Notes: generated by a model not told the origin, from the letters alone. Numbered from the stretch's first letter, positions 8,492-17,025 are shown. The stretch is 40,981 bases of DNA from an uncultured Opitutia bacterium (GCA_937893275.1 CALBIN010000351.1:1-40981), one strand, 5' to 3'. Program-made: numbers and translations.

Positions 8492-9649
8492 ATGGCATCA
8501 GAAGACTTTTATGAATTACTCGGTGTGCCTCGTGGCGCATCCCCGGAAGAACTAAAGAAAGCCTACCGAAAGCTTGCGGTAAAATATCATCCTGACAAAA
8601 ACCCCGGCGATAAAGAAGCCGAGGAACAATTCAAAAAGATCTCGGAAGCATACGAAGTGCTTAAGGATCCGGAAAAGCGTCGCAGGTATGATCAATTTGG
8701 GCCAGACGCATTTCGAGGAGGTGGCGGAGGAGCCGCAGTTGATCCATTTGACCTTTTCCGCGATGTTTTTGGCGGAGGTGGCGGAGGTGGCGGGAGCGGA
8801 TTTGGCAGTATTTTCGAAGAGTTCTTCGGTGGTTCAAGTTCACAGGGTCAGGAAGCGGGAGGAGCCCGCGGCTCGGACTTGCGGGTCTCTGTGGAAATTT
8901 CATTGAAGCAAGCTGCCGAAGGTGTTGATCGAGAGATCAAGTACAGGCGCTATGGAACCTGTGGCCCGTGCGACGGATCAGGCGCTGCTTCTGGTTCTAG
9001 TAAAGTGATGTGCCCGATTTGCGGAGGTATTGGTCAGGTTGCTTCCAACCAAGGCTTCATAAGCATTCGGCGGACTTGTCCAAAATGCAGCGGATCGGGA
9101 GTGACGATCGAAAATCCCTGCGGAACCTGTGGTGGCGAGGGGCGCGTGCGGGAACCTGCGACCGTCAAGGTTAGCATTCCTAAAGGCGTTGATGACGGTA
9201 CGCGATTGTGCTCTCGTGGTCGAGGCGATGCGGGCCTGATGGGAGGCCCGGCGGCGGATCTTTATGTTTTCGTGCAAGTTAAGGATCACGAGCTTTTCGA
9301 GCGGGACGGAGATGACCTTTTTCATGAACTCGCCCTCCCCTATACTTTGGCGACCCTAGGGGGTTCCATTGACGTACCCACGCTGACCGGCAAGGTTTCC
9401 TTAAAAATCCCTGCGGGTACTCAATCGGGTCGCACTTTTCGTTTGCGCGACAAGGGAATGCCTAATCTCCGAAGTTCCAGTCGGGTTGGAGACCTCTATG
9501 CGCGCATAACTATTCATATCCCTAAAAAACTTACAAAAAAGCAGCGCGAATTGTTAGTCGATTTCGCTAAATCATGCGGCGACAAGGACGCGGATGTGGA
9601 CGAGGGGATCATAGACAAGGCAAAGCGTTTCTTCGAAGGCGAGGATTGA
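8492..9649 (+). CDS. dnaJ: Chaperone DnaJ (Hsp40, type I)
   Basis: DnaJ delivers unfolded protein to DnaK and stimulates its ATPase. The 385-residue protein has the full type I order: J domain (residues 1-70) with the essential HPD motif in [10 protein letters not shown], a Gly/Phe-rich linker (~75-125), a zinc-binding region with four CxxCxGxG repeats ([32 protein letters not shown]), and two C-terminal substrate-binding beta domains. Length is normal. It follows grpE closely and its stop is two bases before the start of the heptose adenylyltransferase gene, so the genes are probably one transcript. Confidence 0.97.
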   Translation: MASEDFYELLGVPRGASPEELKKAYRKLAVKYHPDKNPGDKEAEEQFKKISEAYEVLKDPEKRRRYDQFGPDAFRGGGGGAAVDPFDLFRDVFGGGGGGGGSGFGSIFEEFFGGSSSQGQEAGGARGSDLRVSVEISLKQAAEGVDREIKYRRYGTCGPCDGSGAASGSSKVMCPICGGIGQVASNQGFISIRRTCPKCSGSGVTIENPCGTCGGEGRVREPATVKVSIPKGVDDGTRLCSRGRGDAGLMGGPAADLYVFVQVKDHELFERDGDDLFHELALPYTLATLGGSIDVPTLTGKVSLKIPAGTQSGRTFRLRDKGMPNLRSSSRVGDLYARITIHIPKKLTKKQRELLVDFAKSCGDKDADVDEGIIDKAKRFFEGED

Positions 9650-9651
9650 AG

Positions 9652-10158
9652 ATGGCGACCTTAGATGATCTTTCTGTCGGAGTTTCTTCGCTTGAGGAAT
9701 CTGTGAAATTTCGTCAAAAAGTTAACTTGCAGAGCGAGACATTCGTCCTCACCAACGGATGCTTCGACCTACTTCATGCCGGACACATCTATTGCCTGGA
9801 GTTGGCGGCAGCATTGGGAAACCATCTTTGGGTTGCCCTCAATTCAGACTCAAGTGCCCGAGCCATCAAGGGCTCTTCTCGCCCTGTGCAAGGAGAGCGC
9901 GAACGCGCCTACGCCCTTCTTTCTCTGAAAAGCGTGTCAGGAGTATTTCTTTTTGACGGAAAGAGAATAAGCTCTGAAATCAAAGCCCTGTCACCCGATG
10001 CCTATGCTAAATCTGGCGATTACTGTCTGCAGACGATGGACCAAAGTGAACGCGAATCCTTAGAGCAAGTGGGTTCCGAAATTCACTTTCTGCCATTTCT
10101 TGAAGGGTGTGGAACTACCGGACTTTTGCAGAAAATTAAAGGCTTGCCCGAAATCTAA
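9652..10158 (+). CDS. rfaE2: D-glycero-beta-D-manno-heptose 1-phosphate adenylyltransferase (stand-alone)
   Basis: This 168-residue nucleotidyltransferase transfers AMP to heptose 1-phosphate in the ADP-heptose pathway that supplies the LPS inner core. The signature TNGCFDLLHAGHIYCLELA holds the HxGH-type nucleotide-binding motif, and NSDSS follows as in the C-terminal half of E. coli HldE. Here the domain is free-standing, so the kinase half (RfaE1) must be encoded elsewhere. The frame extends upstream into dnaJ, but ATG 9652, two bases after the dnaJ stop, is the natural start. A related cytidylyltransferase specificity cannot be fully excluded, though the match to the heptose enzyme is strong. 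Its presence argues for an outer membrane with LPS. Confidence 0.87.
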   Translation: MATLDDLSVGVSSLEESVKFRQKVNLQSETFVLTNGCFDLLHAGHIYCLELAAALGNHLWVALNSDSSARAIKGSSRPVQGERERAYALLSLKSVSGVFLFDGKRISSEIKALSPDAYAKSGDYCLQTMDQSERESLEQVGSEIHFLPFLEGCGTTGLLQKIKGLPEI

Positions 10159-10170
10159 AACTTGAACGCA

Positions 10171-10773
10171 ATGTCAAACATGAGGGTCGTCATATTAGGA
10201 TCAGGTTCCGGAACAAATGCAGAGGCCATCCTGTCTGCGGCATCGGCAAGTCAGCTCGGCCCCACTCAAGTCGTTGCCGTATATAGTGATGTTCAAAATG
10301 CGGGTATTCTAGAAAAAGCCGCTCGTTACGAGGTAAAGAACAGCCATCTTTCGTCTCCTTCCCAACAGGCGACCCTTAACGGGGAGTCCGAAAGCCTTTG
10401 GATTGAAACGATCAAAGAGGATGCTCCCGACTTAATCGTTCTTGCTGGATTCATGCGCATTTTAAAAGGGCCATTTCTTCAAGCATTCTCGGGGAAGATA
10501 ATTAATCTTCACCCTAGCTTGTTGCCCAGCTTTCCCGGACTGGAAGCCATTCGTCAAGCCTTTGTCCGCGGTGTAAAAATAACGGGTTGCACCATTCATT
10601 GGGTGAATGAAGTGGTGGATGGTGGCGAAATTATTGCACAGGCTCCAGTGCGAGTTATGCCTGGCGATACTTACGAACTACTGGAGCAAAAGATACATGG
10701 GGCGGAACATGTTGTCTTGCCTTCGGTAATTCGAGATATCGCCATTGGCGTGATTCCCTTTCTCGGGGAATGA
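10171..10773 (+). CDS. purN: Phosphoribosylglycinamide formyltransferase PurN
   Basis: PurN transfers a formyl group from 10-formyl-THF to GAR in purine synthesis. The 200-residue protein begins with the family's nucleotide-binding loop (VVILGSGSGTNAEAIL). The catalytic segment is intact: the Asn-His pair in INLHPSLLPSFPG and the Asp in the segment TGCTIHWVNEVVDGGEII. Possible starts are TTG 10162, ATG 10171 and ATG 10180; I chose the middle one, but the last gives an equally normal length. Its stop overlaps the start of prmA by four bases (ATGA), which implies translational coupling. Confidence 0.93.
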   Translation: MSNMRVVILGSGSGTNAEAILSAASASQLGPTQVVAVYSDVQNAGILEKAARYEVKNSHLSSPSQQATLNGESESLWIETIKEDAPDLIVLAGFMRILKGPFLQAFSGKIINLHPSLLPSFPGLEAIRQAFVRGVKITGCTIHWVNEVVDGGEIIAQAPVRVMPGDTYELLEQKIHGAEHVVLPSVIRDIAIGVIPFLGE

Positions 10774-11651
10774 TCAAGGCGACTCTCCCGTTGTCCTCGG
10801 AGCTTATCCCTCCGCTGGAAGATCTCTTGTGTGAACTGGCTCCTTGTAACTGGTATTTGCAAATAAATAGACTTTCGGACGAGGGATCGCTTGAAGGTTT
10901 TTTCGACAACCGAGAGCGGGCTCTTGCTGAGTGGACTAGTCTGTCCCAAAGGTTTCCCGCATTTGCCGAATCCCTCTCACCCAAGCTTTCAACTGTCGAG
11001 GATCGTGACTGGAAAGAAGCTTACAAAGAACATTTCCATCCTTGGAGTATCGGTCCCTTGCATCTTGTGCCCGAGTGGGAGCGCGCCACCTATGTCTTGC
11101 CGGAGGGGGAAAAGGTACTGTACGTCGATCCAGGAATGGCTTTTGGCACGGGACTTCACGAAACTACTCGCCTGTGCTTAGATGTGATAATTGATTTTTT
11201 CGAAGAGATCGATCCTGGGGGGCTCAGTTGTATCGACTTAGGTTGCGGTTCAGGAATACTCGCCCTATCTGCCAAGTTACTTGGAGCGGGAAATGTGAAA
11301 GGTGTTGATATCGATCCCGATGCCGTCCGAATTTCCATCGAAAACGCTACGGCAAATGGGATGGTCGGCGATGTTAGTTTTACTACGAACGATATTGCAG
11401 GAGGACTTTTTTCGGAAAGTGCCGATCTTGTGCTGGCAAACATTCAAGCAGACGTACTTTGTGCGAATGCTGAACTGTTGCTACGTGCCGTTCGTTCGCA
11501 AGGACTCCTTGCCTTGTCTGGAATCTTGTCTATTGAAGCTAAAAAAACAGCCGAATTCTTTCAAGAGACCATCAATCGCTTAGGCTCAAGCTTTATCCTG
11601 CGAAGAAAAGACAAAGGAGAGTGGACGCAGCTTACTTTAATCCGGAAATAA
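10770..11651 (+). CDS. prmA: Ribosomal protein L11 methyltransferase PrmA
   Basis: PrmA trimethylates ribosomal protein L11 using S-adenosylmethionine. The 293-residue protein shows the PrmA hallmarks: a divergent N-terminal L11-binding domain, the WKEAYKEHFHP segment, the motif DPGMAFGTGLHETTRLCL, the SAM-binding loop DLGCGSGILALSA, and VLANIQADVL in place of the NPPY motif of other methyltransferases. It is the last gene of the grpE-dnaJ-rfaE2-purN-prmA run and converges on cysS across a 55-base gap. Confidence 0.92.
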   Translation: MIKATLPLSSELIPPLEDLLCELAPCNWYLQINRLSDEGSLEGFFDNRERALAEWTSLSQRFPAFAESLSPKLSTVEDRDWKEAYKEHFHPWSIGPLHLVPEWERATYVLPEGEKVLYVDPGMAFGTGLHETTRLCLDVIIDFFEEIDPGGLSCIDLGCGSGILALSAKLLGAGNVKGVDIDPDAVRISIENATANGMVGDVSFTTNDIAGGLFSESADLVLANIQADVLCANAELLLRAVRSQGLLALSGILSIEAKKTAEFFQETINRLGSSFILRRKDKGEWTQLTLIRK

Positions 11652-11657
11652 GATATC

Positions 11658-11672
11658 GGAAAAGATTTTTCC
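11658..11672. terminator. weak hairpin between convergent prmA and cysS
   Basis: GGAAAA-GAT-TTTTTCC is a small inverted repeat seven bases after the prmA stop. The stem is A/T-rich and only six pairs long, so it is at best a weak terminator for prmA. The rest of the 55-base gap shows no better hairpin. Confidence 0.2.
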
Positions 11673-11706
11673 CTTGCGGAATTCACCACGCCATCCATCT
11701 GTTTGA

Positions 11707-13134
11707 CTACTTGGGAATAAGCTCGAAACCTGTGGGTAGATCTTTGACCAACCATCCCGCCTCGTCGAGCGTTTCACGATGTTTATCGGCTTCGGCCCAG
11801 TTTTTTGCCAATCTCGCCTGAAGTCTTTTTTCCGCCAACTCCTTAATCTCGCAAGGAGGATCTTTGGGAGCATCGGTTTTGGGCAAACAAATTCCGAACG
11901 CATTTAGAAGAAACCAAAATGACTCTCGCAGCTCTTTTTTTTCATCATTCGCTAAACTGGCGGGATCAATGTTGTTTACTGTGGAAAAAAGGGCTCCGAG
12001 AGCCTTTGGTGTATTCAGGTCGTCCAACAACGCTTCCCAGGCAGCTTTAAAGGGGCCCAGTTCGGAACCGCCTCTAGCTAATGACTCCTCGTAGGAAGGC
12101 GGAGCGCCCCCGCCGAGAAGGTCGTGGGCTTTTAGGAGTTTTCCGAGTGCCGAACGAGCTGCCTCCAGTGATGAAATTGTAAAGTTGAGCGGCTGCCTGT
12201 AGTGACCCGAGAGCAGTGCATATCTTACAACCTCAGGGTCGTGCCCTTTCCCCTTCAAGTCGTCTAAGGTGTACATGTTGCCTAGGCTTTTGCTCATTTT
12301 CCCCCCATCCACCATTAGGTGTGCAATATGAAACCAATGTCTGGCGAAAGGTTGCCCCGATGAGCATATGCTTTGGGCGATCTCGTTTTCGTGGTGAGGG
12401 AAAACAAGATCCTCTCCACCCGAATGTAGATCGAACGAATCTCCTAGATATTCTCTGCACATGGCACTACACTCAAGATGCCAGCCAGGTCTTCCATCGC
12501 CCCATGGGCTTTGCCAGAAATTCTCTCCGTCTTCCTCCCTTCTTCCTTTCCAGAGGGCGAAATCCCCTAAAGACTCCTTTGAGTATTCGTCGTCTGCCGT
12601 GGTTCGGCGGCTTGCTCCCGCAGAAAGATCTCGGGATTTAAGCTTCGAGAGTTTTCCATATTCGCCAAAAGAGGAAATTCGAAAGTATACGGAACCATCT
12701 TCCGAAGTGTAGGCGTGTCCGCGTTGAAGAAGATTCTCTACTAGCTGAATCTGTTGAGCTATATGGGCAACCGCACTAGGCTCGACATCCGGCTTTAGCA
12801 AGCCAAGTGCCTCGCAGTCGTTATGAAAACGTTCTGTCCAGTAAGTGGTGAACTTCTCTAGCCTCTGTCCCGCCTTTATCGAGTCGCGAATGGTTTTGTC
12901 GTCGACATCCGTTAGGTTGCGTACATGCAAGGTTTTCAAACCATTGTACTCAGTAACCCTTCTAAATAAATCCTGAGCGACAAATGTCCGAAAATTTCCT
13001 ATGTGAGCCGCCCCGTAAACAGTCGGGCCACAGCAGTAGAATCGAAGCACACCGTCTTTTTCGGCAAAAACTTTGCATTTACTTCTAGACATCGTGTCTT
13101 GAAGGAACAGACCATTGTCTTTCGCATCACTCAT
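11707..13134 (-). CDS. cysS: Cysteinyl-tRNA synthetase
   Basis: This class I synthetase charges tRNA-Cys. The 475-residue protein is of normal length. The HIGH-like motif is seen in CCGPTVYGAAHIGNFRTFV, and KMSKSLGN is the KMSKS loop. The zinc site is complete: Cys in YCCGP, Cys in HLECSAMC, and His/Glu in FPHHENEIAQS. The C-terminal ~90 residues form the usual anticodon-binding helical part. The start at ATG 13134 sits just before the first conserved segment; the protein carries a short leader (~14 residues) ahead of it. It converges on prmA and is followed upstream by a 158-base spacer without a gene. Confidence 0.96.
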   Translation of the reverse strand: MSDAKDNGLFLQDTMSRSKCKVFAEKDGVLRFYCCGPTVYGAAHIGNFRTFVAQDLFRRVTEYNGLKTLHVRNLTDVDDKTIRDSIKAGQRLEKFTTYWTERFHNDCEALGLLKPDVEPSAVAHIAQQIQLVENLLQRGHAYTSEDGSVYFRISSFGEYGKLSKLKSRDLSAGASRRTTADDEYSKESLGDFALWKGRREEDGENFWQSPWGDGRPGWHLECSAMCREYLGDSFDLHSGGEDLVFPHHENEIAQSICSSGQPFARHWFHIAHLMVDGGKMSKSLGNMYTLDDLKGKGHDPEVVRYALLSGHYRQPLNFTISSLEAARSALGKLLKAHDLLGGGAPPSYEESLARGGSELGPFKAAWEALLDDLNTPKALGALFSTVNNIDPASLANDEKKELRESFWFLLNAFGICLPKTDAPKDPPCEIKELAEKRLQARLAKNWAEADKHRETLDEAGWLVKDLPTGFELIPK

Positions 13135-13216
13135 GATGCAAAGCAGAGTGCATTAGCTTTTCGGGCGGGCAAACCTAAACTCGAATCCTAAAAATGAAGA
13201 GTCTTGTCGCCTTGGC

Positions 13217-13237
13217 AATTCCATTTGGCTAGGAATT
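13217..13237. repeat. inverted repeat upstream of cysS
   Basis: AATTCC and GGAATT face each other with 9 bases between. The repeat lies 83 bases before the cysS start, in the spacer between cysS and the small RHH-like gene. It could be an operator or chance. No T-run follows. Confidence 0.25.
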
Positions 13238-13273
13238 CAAAGCAATTCGCAACCGAGGAGAACACCTCGAAAG

Positions 13274-13289
13274 ATCACTTGCCAGTGAT
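13274..13289 (-). terminator. hairpin directly after the RHH-like gene
   Basis: Reading the minus strand, ATCACT-GGCA-AGTGAT forms a perfect six-pair stem with a four-base loop beginning three bases after the stop codon of the small gene, followed by CTTTC. The position fits a transcription terminator, but the stem has few G-C pairs and the U-tract is short. Confidence 0.4.
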
Positions 13290-13292
13290 ACC

Positions 13293-13541
13293 TTACTTAA
13301 AGCGTGCTCGGGTGCGCGAGACAAGATCTCGCAAGGTTTCGCAAATTAGTGGCAAACTGGGGTTTTTCTCCTTGGACTCAATTACTTCGAAGAAAGAGAG
13401 AAGCGCGTGGTTCATCAACTGATTTGTGTTCCAGTTGCCATACTTTTTGTATGCCTCGACTTTTTTCCAAGTCTCCAAGGAAATTCGGGTGGTAAACGAT
13501 TTCGATTCTTTTTTGGGTTTGGGTGCTTTGCGGGCAGTCAT
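13293..13541 (-). CDS. Small basic ribbon-helix-helix-like protein (hypothetical)
   Basis: I do not recognise this 82-residue protein by name. After a Lys/Pro-rich leader of about 15 residues, the segment SFTTRISLETWKKVEAYKKY, followed by a helix-rich part (NTNQLMNHALLSFFEVI), has the pattern of a ribbon-helix-helix DNA-binding fold: a short beta strand with alternating residues, then two helices. The C-terminus ends in an Arg-rich stretch. It stands alone with its own spacers on both sides (158 and 221 bases), unlike the packed genes around it. Small RHH proteins are often self-regulating repressors or antitoxins; no partner toxin gene is visible next to it. The start is an ATG with no strong ribosome site. 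Confidence 0.6.
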   Translation of the reverse strand: MTARKAPKPKKESKSFTTRISLETWKKVEAYKKYGNWNTNQLMNHALLSFFEVIESKEKNPSLPLICETLRDLVSRTRARFK

Positions 13542-13578
13542 GGTATATCTCTTGTGTTATATATTTAATCCTAATTGC

Positions 13579-13590
13579 ACTATTTATAGT
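13579..13590. promoter_or_regulatory. inverted repeat over the likely RHH-gene promoter
   Basis: ACTAT-TT-ATAGT lies 38 bases before the small RHH-like gene. On the minus strand it contains TATAAA, the best -10 candidate for that gene. A repeat of this form over a promoter is what a self-repressing RHH dimer would bind. The link is inferred from position alone. Confidence 0.35.
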
Positions 13591-13644
13591 AACCAACCGA
13601 CCAAACGCAAAACAAATATGCGACGGATTGATTGTCTTATCCAA

Positions 13645-13673
13645 TTGACAGAAACCAAGCTTTTCACTATCCG
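13645..13673 (+). promoter_or_regulatory. candidate promoter of the AraC-type regulator
   Basis: A perfect -35 box TTGACA (13645-13650) is followed after 17 bases by TATCCG (13668-13673), about 90 bases before the regulator gene. The -10 match is poor (three of six), which would suit an activator-dependent promoter. Confidence 0.35.
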
Positions 13674-13690
13674 TGGTAAACTTAGATTTT

Positions 13691-13708
13691 CAGGATGAAC
13701 TAATCCTG
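13691..13708. promoter_or_regulatory. inverted repeat in the AraC-type gene leader
   Basis: CAGGAT-GAACTA-ATCCTG is a perfect six-pair inverted repeat lying between the proposed promoter and the start of the AraC-type gene, about 55 bases before its GTG. It may be an operator for self-control or a hairpin in the leader mRNA. No T-run follows. Confidence 0.4.
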
Positions 13709-13762
13709 TTAATTTAACCTTGGAACCATGCTCCGTTTTTAATTCAAAAGAAAGAAGAAAAA

Positions 13763-14929
13763 GTGAAACTACAAATAAACAATTGCGATAGTTCAGTTGA
13801 CCACTCGGAGAACCATGTGGTCGATATCCCCGAAGGTTCCCACGAATATACATTTATACACTTTCTTAGCCCAGCATTAGTTAAGACGACTTCTGGCCTG
13901 ACTGAAGTCGAGGCAGGAGCCTGTGTAATGTATACCCCTAAGTATCCACAATACTACAGGGGGGCGGGAGAGTGTTGGTCGAACGACTATTTGACCTTTT
14001 CGGGATCATCATCTGAAAAAATTGCTCTCACAGGTGGCTTTTTGATGAATGAGGTTTTTTATCCCTACAGAACGCATTTCATTTCGTCTTTATTTGAAAA
14101 GATGAAGACAGAAAGCTTGCGCCGTGAGCTCAATTGGGAACGCATTGCGACTTTGGCGCTAGAGGAATTTATTATGAAGCTCGCTCGTTATATAGAGGAC
14201 GATCTCTCTTCTTTTTCTTCCGACCATTCTCACGTGCTGCGAGAGGTAAGAGCCGAAGTGCACGAACGGATGGTCGAACATTGGGCTATCGAGGAAATGG
14301 CTCGCTTGGCAAATTTAAGTTCGAGTCGCTTTGCGGCTCTTTTCAAGAATGAATTCGGAGTAAGCCCAACCGAAGACTTGATTCGCGAGCGCATTGAACG
14401 CGCCAAGACCTTGTTGTCGAACGTGCGAGTAAGCGTGAAAGAAATTTCGGCCAACTGTGGTTTCGAGAGTGTGCACTACTTTCACCGGGCCTTCAAAAAG
14501 CGCGTAGGAGTGACTCCTAGGCATTATCACAAAATGAAGAATCCCACTGCACAGTCCAGGATGCGCGGCGAGTTTACCTTAGACGAACTTTCGCAAGATT
14601 CTGATTTCAGCGGAATCATCGAGATCAAGGACGGCGAAGTCTTTTTTCATGGCGATAGCGACGGGTGGGCTGGGTTTTTGGGATGGTCGACAACCGAACT
14701 TATCGACAAACCATTCTTTAACTTTGTAGACCCACAGGATTTGGTAATCGGGCGTGAAGCCTTGGGCCAAATTACCCAGAGACAGAATTTAAGAGACATT
14801 ACAATTCGGCTTAGTAAAAAAGGTGGCGGGCACAGGATCGTAGAATTTTCTGCGATATCCAATGGTAATACTTGGTTTTGGTTCGCAAGAAAGCTACCAG
14901 ATGACTTCCCCGTTCACTCGAGGAGTTGA
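13763..14929 (+). CDS. AraC-family transcription regulator with C-terminal PAS-like domain
   Basis: The 388-residue protein has three parts. Residues ~1-150 resemble the cupin-type ligand-binding arm of AraC regulators. Residues ~165-260 are the paired helix-turn-helix AraC domain: the first HTH in WAIEEMARLANLSSSRFAAL and the second in VSVKEISANCGFESVHYFHR, followed by the hallmark RVGVTPRHY. Residues ~275-385 look like a PAS sensor (GEVFFHGDSDGWAGFLGW ... FFNFVDPQD). In most AraC proteins the DNA-binding part ends the chain, so a sensor behind it is unusual. The start is GTG 13763, after an A/G-rich run that could act as a weak ribosome site. The regulated genes are not evident, since the neighbours are housekeeping genes. 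Confidence 0.82.
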   Translation: MKLQINNCDSSVDHSENHVVDIPEGSHEYTFIHFLSPALVKTTSGLTEVEAGACVMYTPKYPQYYRGAGECWSNDYLTFSGSSSEKIALTGGFLMNEVFYPYRTHFISSLFEKMKTESLRRELNWERIATLALEEFIMKLARYIEDDLSSFSSDHSHVLREVRAEVHERMVEHWAIEEMARLANLSSSRFAALFKNEFGVSPTEDLIRERIERAKTLLSNVRVSVKEISANCGFESVHYFHRAFKKRVGVTPRHYHKMKNPTAQSRMRGEFTLDELSQDSDFSGIIEIKDGEVFFHGDSDGWAGFLGWSTTELIDKPFFNFVDPQDLVIGREALGQITQRQNLRDITIRLSKKGGGHRIVEFSAISNGNTWFWFARKLPDDFPVHSRS

Positions 14930-15077
14930 TTTTTTTGCGGCTCTAGATCTTCTCTTTTTAAGCAGAGCATGGTTCATTGGTTCGAGTCACGAAGGAGAAG
15001 TTTTTTGTTCGGCTAAATGTGTTTGTGCGTCACTCCCTTGCGGGATTATGCCCAAGTTGTTTCAGGCAAACTAAGCT

Positions 15078-15353
15078 TCAGCCTTTCCTCACCCTCTCTT
15101 TGGCCTGTTCGGCTTCTTCCTCGAGAGTAGAGGTCTCGTATGCGATTTGCTGGCGAATTTTATCCGCCCCTTCTTCGTCACCTGAGGCGAGGGAGTCCGC
15201 GATATTCTTTTCTAGGAATATTGTTCGTTCGGCGACCTTTGCCTTATATTTGGATGAGATTTCGGCAATTTCCGCTTTTTGGTCTTTGGAGAGAGGTTTG
15301 GAGTCATCATCTCCACCAAAACGTTCCATGGCTAATTCGTATGCACTCTTCAT
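15078..15353 (-). CDS. Small charged coiled-coil protein, hypothetical, partner of comEC
   Basis: A 91-residue protein starting MKSAYELAMERFGG, almost all helix-forming and strongly charged, with a likely coiled coil from about residue 25 to the end (KAEIAEISSKYKAKVAER...). The frame is open further upstream, but that part lies inside comEC; ATG 15353 is four bases after the comEC stop and begins the sensible protein. It therefore looks like the second gene of a comEC transcript. I know no function for it. Possible roles such as a structural or adaptor protein are guesses. Confidence 0.7.
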   Translation of the reverse strand: MKSAYELAMERFGGDDDSKPLSKDQKAEIAEISSKYKAKVAERTIFLEKNIADSLASGDEEGADKIRQQIAYETSTLEEEAEQAKERVRKG

Positions 15354-15357
15354 AACA

Positions 15358-17025
15358 TTAGCTTCCCAAAGACAGGTTGGCCCCAAATGCAATAAAAAAG
15401 GCAATGCATGCTGGTGCGGCAAAGAAAACTAATGCAGATGATGACGGCAATCTGCGAGCTAATGCAAGGCATACGCCGAGATAGGCGAAACTCGTTATTG
15501 CAGGGGCCCAAGTGGTTTCTACTTCCGCACGATAGAAAAAGCCCGGAATTTTAATAAAGAAATTAACGAGGAAATCCATCAATCGTATGATGCACCAATC
15601 GATTTCGTGAAGAAAATCAAAACCGCATGCTCCGAACGGCAGGGAAAACACGGCCAACCAAATTGCCCCAACGGCTAAAAAAACAAGAAAGACATTTAAC
15701 AGAACACCTCCCGGAGAAAAAACCCCAAAGGCGTCTGCGGTAAGTGGTGAGCTCGCCAAAGTCGCAGCAATGCTTATGGCAAGGGCCCCAAAAAACCAAT
15801 GACATATTTGAACTCCTGCTTTGCGGTGACCCGATAATTCTTCATCCGAAAGGAATCGCCAAGGTCTCAAAGCTACCTGCAGTTTTTGCCCTAGAGGGCC
15901 ACCATACAGAATTATGGAGAAGACTACGGCATAAGAAAGCTGAAAGCCTTTGTCCCAAAACTGCCCTGGGTCTATTGCCAGCACGAACACTGCGGAAGTT
16001 ACGAGTGCCTGAAAGGCCCCTCCCCTTCTTCCCGAAATGTCCGAAGCCTTCCAAAACGCGATCATAATGAAAGCGCGTTGGGCCGACGGAGTACCTCCCG
16101 TAATTTGGACATAGAGGTATAACAGGGTCAACATAAGGCCCGTCTCAATCCACCTCGGACCAGGGACCAGTCGCAGTAATAATATAAGCAAACCAGCCAC
16201 AATGGCTATGTGAAGACCGCTTATCGCGAAAAGGTGCATAGCTCCCGTTTGGATGAAGCGCTCTTTTTGATCCCGAGGGATTGCGGTTTTTTTCCCAAGA
16301 AGCATGGCGACGGTAATTCCCGCGACAAGTTCGTCTTCCGGTTCGGCTCCGAAACGCAACAGTTTCTCAATGTCTCGATTTGAATTACGGCAAAAGTGAG
16401 CGAATGTACTTGCGGGAACGACCTTTTCTAAAACTTTACCCCGTCGAAACTCGTATTGGATGCCTTTGGTGAGAAGGAGATGGGTAAATGAACTGTCATC
16501 GCTATCTTGGATAGGGTATAGCACGCCCAATGCCCGTATTCTGTCACCTTCGATCAGCTCGCCACCTTGATTTTTGCAGGCGAGTCGAAAATAGATTCGT
16601 TTGCCTATTAGATCACGGCGGACATCGGGCGTCCATCGAACATGGCCAAGCCCCGAAAACTTCACCGAATCATTTTTTTGATCGAAGAGGCGCTCAATGT
16701 GGATGTCGAAGACTAGTTCTCGCGGGGGCAAGTCGAGCAAACTGGATGTAGTTTTACGAGAGCCTTCCACTTGAAAGTATCTCGCGGCTGAGAGGCAGAA
16801 GACTCCTCCGATAAAGAAAACAGCCCACAACCATCGTGTATTCTTTTGACGCGTAACGGCCCATATTCCTGCGAGAGAAAAAACTAGGCCAATGGCAAAA
16901 ATGAGCATGAAGTCATTTGGCATCAAGGTATCCGCCGCGACCAACCCGGCGATCCATGGAAGCAGGATCCAAAGCAATGGCGCCCGCAATGGTGCGACTG
17001 GGTCGATTTCCGGAGTCCTGATCAC
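15358..17025 (-). CDS. comEC: ComEC/Rec2-type membrane protein (DNA uptake channel), without C-terminal hydrolase domain
   Basis: ComEC forms the inner-membrane channel that passes single-stranded DNA into the cell in natural transformation. This 555-residue protein has N-terminal membrane helices, a soluble OB-like region (~75-200) and the polytopic competence core with its signature (GAMHLFAISGLHIAIVAGLL). Many ComEC proteins end in a metallo-beta-lactamase-like domain; here the chain stops after the membrane core, so that domain is absent or separate. The frame is open back to 17136, but that would overlap rarA; I chose GTG 17025 since the conserved hydrophobic N-terminus follows soon after. 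Other competence genes are not in the window, so actual DNA uptake is not shown. Confidence 0.85.
   Translation of the reverse strand: MIRTPEIDPVAPLRAPLLWILLPWIAGLVAADTLMPNDFMLIFAIGLVFSLAGIWAVTRQKNTRWLWAVFFIGGVFCLSAARYFQVEGSRKTTSSLLDLPPRELVFDIHIERLFDQKNDSVKFSGLGHVRWTPDVRRDLIGKRIYFRLACKNQGGELIEGDRIRALGVLYPIQDSDDSSFTHLLLTKGIQYEFRRGKVLEKVVPASTFAHFCRNSNRDIEKLLRFGAEPEDELVAGITVAMLLGKKTAIPRDQKERFIQTGAMHLFAISGLHIAIVAGLLILLLRLVPGPRWIETGLMLTLLYLYVQITGGTPSAQRAFIMIAFWKASDISGRRGGAFQALVTSAVFVLAIDPGQFWDKGFQLSYAVVFSIILYGGPLGQKLQVALRPWRFLSDEELSGHRKAGVQICHWFFGALAISIAATLASSPLTADAFGVFSPGGVLLNVFLVFLAVGAIWLAVFSLPFGACGFDFLHEIDWCIIRLMDFLVNFFIKIPGFFYRAEVETTWAPAITSFAYLGVCLALARRLPSSSALVFFAAPACIAFFIAFGANLSLGS

Noticed and set aside
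14965-15000. A tRNA T-arm-like string (GGTTCGAGTC) downstream of the AraC-type gene
   Set aside because: The flanking bases do not pair into a T stem and no acceptor or anticodon arm is near, so it is not a tRNA or a clear remnant.
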